Positions 56,140 to 64,000 of a stretch of 64,000 bases of DNA are shown piece by piece (positions within the stretch are counted from its first letter, which is position 1; each line of letters begins with the position of its first letter). The stretch lies in the NCBI RefSeq assembly GCF_905404315.1, contig NC_066309.1:5394001-5458000 (forward strand). The letters are read 5' to 3'. The notes beneath the pieces were generated by a model, which had not been told where the DNA came from, made no database searches, and worked only from the letters and a program-made list of their open reading frames with translations. Origin of the DNA: Leptidea sinapis (lineage: Eukaryota; Arthropoda; Insecta; Lepidoptera; Pieridae). Position numbers and translations under genes: made by a program.

Positions 56140-56464
56140 CGCTGTTTTTATGGTAGCTTCAAGTTTGAATTATCAGATAGGTATGCAGATAGTGGAATAA
56201 CTCAAGGAAACTAGATTTTTTATATTATTTTATATGAACGTTAACTAAATGGAAATACCGTGATCACCTAATACACCACACCTAGGCCCTAGCCATTTTT
56301 TTATTGATAATAGAATGCGATAAGTTCCGAATTCCGTCAAGTGGTCCTAACTCCAGAGCCAAAGAATAAATTAAATTGTCTTGAACTTTCCAAATAAAAT
56401 ATTAATAAATTAACTATAGACTAAGATTATGATACCATGTGGAACTGGAATCTTGATTCAACTG
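56140..56464. other. WDR12 5' flank between start codon and LINE
   Basis: 325 bp that must hold the WDR12 5' UTR and core promoter unless the 5' UTR is spliced. No TATA box or other motif I can support. Confidence 0.35.
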
Positions 56465-57012
56465 TCAACATTGTTGATTTTTTTTTTTTTTATATTAATT
56501 CGTTCTTTCGAACAGGCTATAGCCAGGGGCCTTACTGCCTTGTCGTTAGTATTTTCATTTCTTTGGTATTTATTATTTTCACTATTTTGTTTTCCAAAAA
56601 GTCCAATCCAGTTTTCTCATTTCATCTTACATTATTTCCATTTTCCTTTTCCAATTATGTATATTCGATAGCGAATATTTATAGTAGTTTCTTTCATCAA
56701 ATCCAATCCAGTCTTAAAGTCATCAGTTATTTTACCATTTCCGTTAATGTATAATTCTCTAAAGAATATTTTCCATATTTTCCTTTTAGTAAGTCCAAAT
56801 CCAGTAATATAGTCTCTAATAATTTTCCCCCTTTCTTAAAGTCAAATCCAGTGTAATTTGCATAACTTTTTAGAATAATACCTACCTATTTACATTATCT
56901 GTTCAGTTCGCGAATTGCGTTATGCTATTACTAGTTGTATATGTACAAGTTATAACGTATTTACATAATTATAAACAAATTTACAACGTATGTAGATACA
57001 AATAATAACTAA

Positions 57013-58128
57013 TTACAATGTATTTACAGTACTACATACAAATTTATACAAGGACATATAAGTTGATGTGTCCTTTAATAGATCTATTACTGAGAGCGGG
57101 ATTATATTGGGTGCACCATATATTTCCAGTAGCTCATCCATCAGCACAAGGCGCTGTATGCCAAAGGACGAACAATCAAAAAAGATGTGATCCAGAGACT
57201 GATCTTGTTGCTTATTACAATGGTCACAAAAAGGAGAGGAGACAATTTTTTTGCGATGAAGATGAAAATTCAATCGATAGTGACCAATACGCATTCGTGT
57301 TATTGTAGTAGAGAACTTTCTGTGAGCGTTATTTTTAAACTTACAAAACCAGGGTGTGCTATTAACGGGATTATCTAACAAAGTATACGAATGAGCCTTA
57401 TTTTCAACTTCTGTACAATTGTACCAATATCTTCCCCAAAGAAGAGTCATACGCTGTTTTAGATTACTTATTATATCTGTATATGGTATGTTAATGTCTA
57501 GATCTTTGCAATCAGGATATAGGGATAGATCGGATATATTAATGATAGTTCTAGCTAGAAAATCAGCGCTTTCGTTTCCTGATACTCCTATATGGGACGG
57601 GACCCAAACGAAATCCACTTTAATATCGATTAAACATAGTTCGAACCACAATTCCTTTATAGCAAAAATGATGTAATTGATGTTAGCACTCATTTTGTTA
57701 TTTGACAAACTTTTTAACACACTCATACTATCACTAACTATTACCCACTTCTTATTAAGTTGATTTTGTTTCTTAATATGCTTTAAAGCAAAAAGAATAG
57801 CGACGGCTTCAGCAGTAAAAATACTGGCATATCTATTAATCTTAAAGCCAATACCCTTCCTAATTTCAGGAAGGTAAATTGCAAAAGAAACATTATTATT
57901 GTTTTTTGCGCCATCCGTATAAACAAATTTACAATTAGACCATTCTGACAATAATACATGAACCTCCTCTTTTGAAGTTAAATTTGGATCTATCACAACA
58001 TTAATTGCAGAATATTTACATCGAAAAGAACCTGCATGGCAGGGAAGTATATCATTATTCCGATGAATATTTAAATCTTGTAGAAATTTAAAAAATGAAG
58101 AAAAATCTTGCAAGATAAACAACTGTCT
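57013..58128 (-). pseudogene. LINE ORF2, RNase H part
   Basis: Same frame as the RT, after the TAG. RNase H acidic residues are all present: FVYTDGAKNN (D), FTAEAVAILFAL (E), VIVSDSMSVL (D) and WVPSHIGVSGNESADFLA (H, D). C-terminal CCHC-like CDHCNKQQDQSLDHIFFDC then ends near 57013. Confidence 0.92.
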
Positions 58129-60378
58129 CTAAAATGAAGACGATTGATAAGCAATAAGATTCTTAAGAAGATTGTTCGTCGGCAAGCTATAGAGCTTTAA
58201 AATAAATCTTTCTTTAAGATAACTAAATCTAATACACAAAGGAGGAAGGTTGGCCTCGATTTGCATAGCAGCTATTGGGCTAGTTTTAAGTGCACCCAAT
58301 ATTGTACGCATACATTTATTTTGTATTTTATCCAGACTATTAACAATTTTGCTGTCTGCGGCGAAACAATGAAAGCCATATTCAAAATGACTACGAATAA
58401 GCGATTTATACAAAATTAACAATATTTTAGGGTCCGCTCCCCACGACGTTGCGCACAAAGATTTTAATACATTATAAGCTTTATTCGCTTTAATTATAAC
58501 ACTATCTGTATATTTTTTCCAAGAAAGTTTTGGAGTAAATGTTACACCTAGAAATTTTATGTCACATGAAATAGGCAGTGGAATGCCATTGTATAAAATG
58601 GGAGGCAATATGATGCGTTTACGACCAATCACAAAGACTTTTGATTTGGTTGGATTTACATTTAAATTAAGATAAGAAAAGTATTGATATAAATTTACAA
58701 GTGCTTTATTAATAGTAGCGGCTAAATTAATCAGATCAACTCCCGATACATAGACGACTAAGTCATCTGCATACTGTAGGTTTACTATATTTGGCCCCAA
58801 AATAAGGTTCAATCGTCTTATGTACATAATAAAAATTAAAGGAGACAATATTCCCCCCTGACAAACACCTAGAGAAGAAAGTCGTGGTCCATACAAATGT
58901 TTATTAAATTTTACATATACTTTTCTGTCAGTCAAAAAGGATTGCATCCAATTTATTATTTTACCTGGTATCCCTAACATTGATAACTCGTCACAAAGCA
59001 CGGCAATATTTACATTATTGAAGGCACCTGAGATGTCAAAAAATACAGACAAAAGATACTGATTACTTGCTAAACATTGATGCGCATCAAGCTGCAACTG
59101 CGCTATACTCTCCCTAGAAGACCGACCTTTGCGAAAACCAAACTGATTATTAGGCAAAAGACAATTTTGTTCTATAAAGAACTCGAGACGTTGTTTTAGA
59201 AGCTGCTCAAATATCTTCCCAACACAAGACGTGAGAGCTATAGGTCTATAAGAGTCAGGTAACATTTTATTTTTGTCTGGCTTTAAAACTGGGATTAAAC
59301 AGTCTGTTTTCCATTCTGCAGGAATAGTATTCTCCTTCCATAGGCGATTAAGATTATTTAAAAAGATGTTGAGACTGTGGCAATTAAGTTTTTTGAGTAA
59401 AATATATGGAATGGTATCAAGACCGAAAGATGTATCTCTTCTAGTAAATAAAGCGGATTTTAGTTCTTGTAAAGAAAAAGGCTCTATCAAATATTTATTA
59501 CTATCATTAACAACATTTACATACTTAGTTAACTCATTTGATACAAAGTCAGAAGTATACTTTTGTAGAAAATCTGGAATCCAACTATCATTCAACACAC
59601 TGTCAGGAATGTAAGTTTTGTTAAATTTGCGCATGTATTTCCAAATTGAAGACAAAGGAGTACAACGATTAAATGAATTGCACAAGCCAATCCAGCTATT
59701 TCTTCTTTCACTTTTTAAGTTAAGTTTTTTTAAAGCCCGCAATCTCTTAAACTCCACATAATTTTCATCAGTGGAGTTGTTTTTAAAATTAATGTAACCA
59801 TTTTTAGCATTTAAAACTGCTTCTGTACACCTCTGATTCCACCAAGGCAACCAAGGATATTTAAAAGATTTTTGTGAACAAGAACTAGTAACATTATTAC
59901 TATTAGAACTTTTGGACAACAGACAGCTAGGGATTGACTGCTTGGCAGCAGAAAGTAAAATATTACAAAAGGAATTAAAAGCATCTATTGAAGATAAAGT
60001 GTCAAATTTAACATCATCCAAATAAGAAACAACTAAGTTACTATACATATTCCAATTCACCTGCTTATAATTAGGGTGAGTGGGCAAATGTAGATTATTA
60101 CATAATGTGTTTTGCAAACTACTACTATCACTACTTACTGCCATTTTTATTATTACAGGGAGATGATAACTACTGCCCAGAGGACTGTCAATAACTGACC
60201 AGTCACATAAAAGAGCCAATGATGGAGTTACCAAAGTCAAGTCAAGAGCATTAGGACGCCAAGATGGAGATCCTATTGTGGTAGCTTGACCATTATTCAG
60301 AATAACAAGACCATTCTCATCTATAACCTCTAAAACATCTTTACCTCGAGGCAATGTATCAACACATCCCCACAACAT
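58129..60378 (-). pseudogene. LINE ORF2, reverse transcriptase part
   Basis: 749 open codons. Endonuclease C-terminus, linker, then FGLDTIPYILLKKL, PVLKPDKNKMLPDSYRPIAL TSCVGKIFEQLL, NQFGFRKGRSSRESIAQLQL, VFFDISGAFNNVN, LGVCQGGILSPLIFIMYI and the catalytic LQYADDLVVYV. The thumb follows (VKFLGVTFTPKLSWKKY). Closed by an in-frame TAG at 58129-58131; the same frame reopens straight into RNase H. Confidence 0.92.
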
Positions 60379-60800
60379 GTGATGAGATTGAAATCACCTG
60401 CAAATATCATTGGCTCTGGAATGGACTTAATTAAACTGTTTAAATTGTTTTTATTAAATGGAGGATTTGAATTGGAAGGACTGTAAAAACTCACAATACT
60501 CAGTTCTTTGTTATTAATTTTAATTTTAATGCAAACATTTTGTAGAGCACTATCAAAATATGTATTTATGTTAGAAAATGTGATATTATTATGAATAAAA
60601 ATTGCTACACCATTGTGTTTATTACCACAATCATTCCTTATTGTGTTATAGCCTTTTATTAAAAAATACTGATGTGGTTTTAACCAAGTTTCCGAAATTA
60701 TAGCAATATGGATATGATTTTCATATAAAAACCTTGTAAAAATAAGCCTATTACTAATAATACTTTGAGCGTTCCACTGCACTATATTCAATGTATCCAT
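60330..60800 (-). pseudogene. LINE ORF2, endonuclease part
   Basis: MDTLNIVQWNAQSIISNRLI, ISETWLKPHQYF and FAGDFN are AP-endonuclease motifs. A one-base loss just after FAGDFN (near 60390) throws the frame; the endonuclease continues in the next frame as MLWGCVDTLPRGKDVL and ends around SSYHLPVIIKM. Confidence 0.85.
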
Positions 60801-60808
60801 AATAACAA

Positions 60809-61945
60809 TTAACTAGATGTCTTTTTTCTAAAAGTGTTATTCAGAATTTCCTTAATACTATTTGAATTTATAGTTAACTTATCTTTATTCGTACAAATTT
60901 GTAAAACTGCTTCAACCAAGAGGTTCATAAATTTGTCAGATTTTATAAGATTGCTCAGGTGTGTGTCAATATACTTTGAGTTTAATTGAGGGAAAGCAGA
61001 TTCATTGAAGAGATCTGAGTATCTAACACTACGGGACTTCACTTTGTTTTCTTCAATTTTTTGTTTTTTCAGAGGACAGGTAGATGAGATAGCTATGTGA
61101 TCTCCACCACAGTTGGCACATTTTGTTAAAGTTTTTGGACACATTTTAAAATTGTGATTGTCAGAACATATGGAACAAACTTCATTGTTTCTACAAAATT
61201 TAGCAATATGGCCAAATTTCATACAGCGTAGACACTGTTTAATAGGGGGTACATATACATTAACCTCATGCCTCCAGTGATCAAGTGTTACATACTCAGG
61301 TAACAACGTTGATGCAAATGTGACTGCAACAGTTTGCGTTGGAACAAAGGAGACAACACCCTGTGGGTCCTTTACTCGCCGCATGAACCTTCTCACAGCA
61401 ATAACTTTTTTACTCGATGCAATTAATTGATGAATTTTTTTGTTGGAGTAATCAGTGGGAACAGAAGTAAGAACTCCAGTGACCTCCGTTTCAGAAGCCG
61501 GAATTGAGGCAACCATCTCCAACTCGCTAAGTAACTTTTCATTTTTTAAAAATACATTCGCATTGTTAGGCAGGTCAAAGGTAACACCAACTTTAAAAGC
61601 ATTAACGGACCTCAGGTGCAACACACCCGAAACGCAATGCCTCCTGATTCCATTTGACAGACCCAACCTGTCCTTGTCTGATATTTTGACTTCACCCTGC
61701 TTGCGATTGAGAAATACAATAAATTCCTTCTTATTTGAATTTTCGTCGTACAACCTATAATAATTTGTCGCTCTATAAGGGGTATACTTCTCTTTATCCT
61801 TTCTTCTTACAATGAGACGTTCAGTCACCTCCGCGTCAGATACCGAGGATTCGGATAGGGGAAGTTCGTCTGCTGGTTCTGCGTCGCTCTGGCCGTTCTT
61901 CGGCCTTTTACCTGTACGCTTCCCCATGGCGATGGGGAAGCGCAC
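60809..61945 (-). CDS. LINE ORF1, gag-like nucleic-acid-binding protein
   Basis: Intact 378-codon frame. The N-terminus is basic and Ser-rich (MGKRTGKRPKNGQ at Met7), and TNYYRLYDENSNKKEFIVFL starts a folded domain. Three zinc knuckles at about residues 238-290: CLRCMKFGHIAKFC (CX2CX4HX4C), CSICSDNHNFKMC (CX2CX3HX4C) and CANCGGDHIAISSTC (CX2CX3HX6C). Likely coats element RNA in the RNP. Followed 8 bp later by ORF2. Undamaged, consistent with a recent insertion. Host function is not implied. Confidence 0.88.
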   Translation of the reverse strand: MRFPIAMGKRTGKRPKNGQSDAEPADELPLSESSVSDAEVTERLIVRRKDKEKYTPYRATNYYRLYDENSNKKEFIVFLNRKQGEVKISDKDRLGLSNGIRRHCVSGVLHLRSVNAFKVGVTFDLPNNANVFLKNEKLLSELEMVASIPASETEVTGVLTSVPTDYSNKKIHQLIASSKKVIAVRRFMRRVKDPQGVVSFVPTQTVAVTFASTLLPEYVTLDHWRHEVNVYVPPIKQCLRCMKFGHIAKFCRNNEVCSICSDNHNFKMCPKTLTKCANCGGDHIAISSTCPLKKQKIEENKVKSRSVRYSDLFNESAFPQLNSKYIDTHLSNLIKSDKFMNLLVEAVLQICTNKDKLTINSNSIKEILNNTFRKKTSS

Positions 61946-62238
61946 TTAACAATTTATATATACAAAAATCGAATATTTATAAACCAGGATAAACAATTTA
62001 CAAGTATGAAAAATATATGCACAATGAACAATAATTTAAACAATTTTTTTTTGTATAAGCGCGCCTTCCTTCGTTCACTCGTTCCCGCCCGAAAAAAAAA
62101 ATTCTACTTCAACATTGTTGATCTCGGACTTTATCACTGTAGCCACAGAGTACCAATACCAAAGAGGAAGTAAATACTACGTATTCAGAGGCGGGACTGC
62201 CTAAGTAAAAATTACTTGAATAACTTGAAATTTAGATA

Positions 62239-62425
62239 TGTATGAAACGTGCAGTGATTTGACGTAAGTTTGAAATAGAAATTACAGGTGACGAAGTCTG
62301 AAAGTCCGGCTAAGTTTGAAAGCGAACAGTTGCTTAAAACGTAGCGGATTTTGACTATCTCCGTTTTTTATAAGATTATAGCCATCATCTGTCAATCTAT
62401 CAATGACTGCACGTTTCATACAATC
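62239..62425. repeat. Small inverted repeat
   Basis: TATGAAACGTGCAGT at 62239 is mirrored by ACTGCACGTTTCATA ending at about 62420. Possible short MITE; termini not defined. Confidence 0.5.
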
Positions 62426-62599
62426 GCTTTTTTCTTAGAGAGTTTCGCTAGGCTGCAGAGTACCTTGTCACACTGATCTGCTATGCAATTCTCTAACGTT
62501 CCACAACATTAACCATTCGTGACTGTACTCGACGGCGAGCTCGACGTCGAACTGGTCTGCCGTTCATCGCTGTTCTCTAAGGCGAGTTAGAGCTTGACT

Positions 62600-62720
62600 A
62601 TATTAACGAATAATGTACTGATGTGGAAGTAAACACGAGTATAATATAATTACAATATGAAATAAATACGGAATCGAAACATAATTCTTTCAGACAGAAT
62701 ATGTCAACACATAAAACATT
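62600..62720 (-). repeat. Direct repeat, left copy (probable Copia LTR remnant)
   Basis: Near-identical to 63692-63823: two substitutions and an 11-bp indel. On the - strand it carries TGTTTTATGTGTTGACATAT. Joins the 3' side of the pol fragment. Confidence 0.65.
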
Positions 62721-62737
62721 TGACAATTATTCGCGTA

Positions 62738-63688
62738 TTACTCGCGTACAAAGAAATGTCGTATCTGAATGTGCTTCGTTCTCTGGTGCCTTTCATAAGG
62801 TGGGTCAAGGGCTAAACATATCGCAGACTCATTGTCTAGATGAACTTCTGCATAGACATCCCCAGTCACCATAAACTTCAGAATTCTCTTGAGCCATATG
62901 ATCTCTCTGGCCGTTTCGCTGGCTGCCACTATCTCCGCCTCTGTGGAGGAAATCGCAACTGTAGTTTGCCGCTTGCCTAGCCAGGCGATTGCTCCTTTTG
63001 AATATATACAGACCATTCCAGAAGTAGATTTCCCTGTGGTAAGATCTGCTCCATGGTCTGCATCACTATAGCTTTTAATGCATCTATTTGTTGCAGTGGA
63101 ATATTGGTATGTTATACCATAATCAATGGTCCCTTTTATGTAGCGAAAGATCCTCTTCACTCTCACCACATCTTCGGGATTAGGATTGTCTAATTTTCTT
63201 GAGACAACACTAACAGCGTAAGCTATATCTGGTCTTGTCCTAACAGCTAAATAAGAAAGTGCCCCAACTGCTTCTCTATGAGGGAATGGAGCTGCTTCTT
63301 TCTCATTATTTTGTATAGTAGCGTCTTTGACTATCGGTGTCACAGCAGCTTTGCAGTTCTGCATGTTAAACCTCTCTAGGAGACGCTTCGCATAAATCTT
63401 TTGATCAGTTTTAATTGATCCATCATGTTTTCTTTCAATTTCTATCCCCAGAAAGTATGCGCCAGATTTTGTCGTTATCTTAAATCGCTGTTTCAATTGA
63501 TATAAAAAACTCTCAGCCTCTTTCTGGTTCGCTGAGGCGATCAACCCATCGTCTATGTACAACGCCAGGATCAGTTTCTTATCCTTGTTTCTTACGAAGA
63601 GGCATGGATCACTCTCACATTGTTTAAATCCTATCTTTAGGATGTATTCGGTAATGCAATGGTTCCAACACCGAGGAGCCTGCTTCAA
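62738..63688 (-). pseudogene. Ty1/Copia pol fragment (RT C-terminal half and RNase H)
   Basis: Open frame of 316 codons. LKQAPRCWN starts exactly at the conserved Copia RT motif, LALYIDDGLIAS is the catalytic YxDD, and YFLGIEIERKHDGSI and GALSYLAVRTRPDIAYAVSV follow. RNase H is marked by SDADHGADLTTGKSTSG, SSTEAEIVAASE and DNESAICLA. The frame stops at HIQIRHFFVRE, short of the usual end. Gag, protease, integrase and most of RT are absent. Flanked on both sides by the direct repeat. Confidence 0.85.
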
Positions 63689-63691
63689 ACC

Positions 63692-63823
63692 ATATTAACG
63701 AATAATGAACTGATGTGGAAGTAAATACGAGTATAATATATTTATAATATAATTACAATATGAAATAAATACGGAATCGAAACATAATTCTTTCAGACAG
63801 AATATGTCAACACATAAAACATT
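63692..63823 (-). repeat. Direct repeat, right copy (probable Copia LTR remnant)
   Basis: Joins the 5' side of the pol fragment within three bases of the LKQAPR codons, so everything from the LTR interior to mid-pol is missing. Confidence 0.65.
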
Positions 63824-64000
63824 CGAAGTGACTATTTGTACGGGTACTGGACGGATAAATTATATTTATTCGTACATTTTTTTTTTTTTTTTTTTAATTA
63901 AAACTTCAAACTTTTTCAACGTTTCTGTGAATTTTTATTGACTTTATTCATGACCGCTCAGTCGGAAAGTGTTTTTTTTTTTTAAATTTTATGATTCCTT
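63824..64000. other. AT-rich window end, nothing recognised
   Basis: Poly-T tract at 63879-63895 and poly-T near 63970; no further feature supported. Confidence 0.4.

Larger units (their letters stand above)
56479..62108 (-). mobile_element. Full-length RNase H-bearing LINE with 14-bp TSD
   Basis: TCAACATTGTTGAT lies on both sides (56465-56478 and 62109-62122). Poly(A) tail as T from 56479; a 3' UTR to 57012; ORF2 with RNase H, RT and EN domains; ORF1 with zinc knuckles; and a 5' UTR rich in CGGGCGGGAACGAG. About 5.6 kb. Gag-like ORF1 plus EN-RT-RNase H suggests the I group of LINEs; exact clade uncertain. Confidence 0.92.

Noticed and set aside
56429..56754. Two overlapping Phe/Ile/Leu-rich frames resembling membrane segments
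   Set aside because: They read the complement of a LINE 3' UTR and poly(A) tail; hydrophobicity comes from T-rich sequence.
1..64000. CRISPR arrays, operons, phage or plasmid functions
   Set aside because: Spliced genes, Helitrons and LINEs show this is insect nuclear DNA; no spaced short repeats of CRISPR type were seen.

Overview
The window is nuclear DNA from an insect, almost certainly a moth or butterfly (Lepidoptera). The basis is AT-rich DNA with small GT-AG exons lost in long introns, Helitrons ending in a GGCAAA..TTTGCC hairpin plus CTAG, a tRNA-headed repeat whose tail reads ATAAAATTTTGTTTTTC, and several LINE families common in lepidopteran genomes. There are no prokaryotic genes, operons or CRISPR arrays.

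Two host genes can be rebuilt exon by exon. (1) A folliculin-interacting protein (FNIP) gene runs on the + strand from before base 1 to its stop at 35065-35067. Nine exons are visible; they join in a single frame into 883 residues, and the gene's 5' end lies outside the window. (2) A complete WDR12 gene lies on the - strand, 56139 to 42758. Its nine exons give 422 codons plus stop: an N-terminal NLE domain followed by WD40 repeats. The genes converge, with about 7.7 kb of repeat-filled DNA between their stop codons. FNIP acts with folliculin in lysosomal nutrient and AMPK signalling. WDR12 acts in the nucleolar PeBoW complex for 60S ribosome assembly. Nothing suggests joint regulation.

The rest is mostly transposable-element debris in layers. 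FNIP introns (1-35 kb) hold many copies of one ~300-bp dispersed repeat (called family A here), Helitrons, a deleted pogo-like element that still encodes its DNA-binding N-terminus, a mariner transposase remnant, LINE 3' ends, tRNA-like repeats and a 340-bp-arm inverted repeat. The space between the genes (35-42.7 kb) holds a hAT-like element with an 8-bp target duplication and a pogo/Tigger element nested in a Helitron. WDR12 intron 7 (44.4-51.9 kb) holds a nearly full-length EN/RT LINE, a probable solo LTR and a Helitron cluster.

Upstream of WDR12 (56.4-62.1 kb) is a full-length RNase H-bearing LINE with a 14-bp target duplication. Its ORF2 is interrupted by one frameshift and one in-frame stop. 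The last 1.5 kb carries a Copia pol fragment between two near-identical 121/132-bp direct repeats.

The most notable items are tRNA-like repeats whose anticodon stems differ yet stay paired, the long hairpin inside an FNIP intron, the young LINE at the WDR12 5' flank, and several nested insertions whose empty sites can be read from a second copy in the same window. All homology calls come from reading the sequence; no database search was run.
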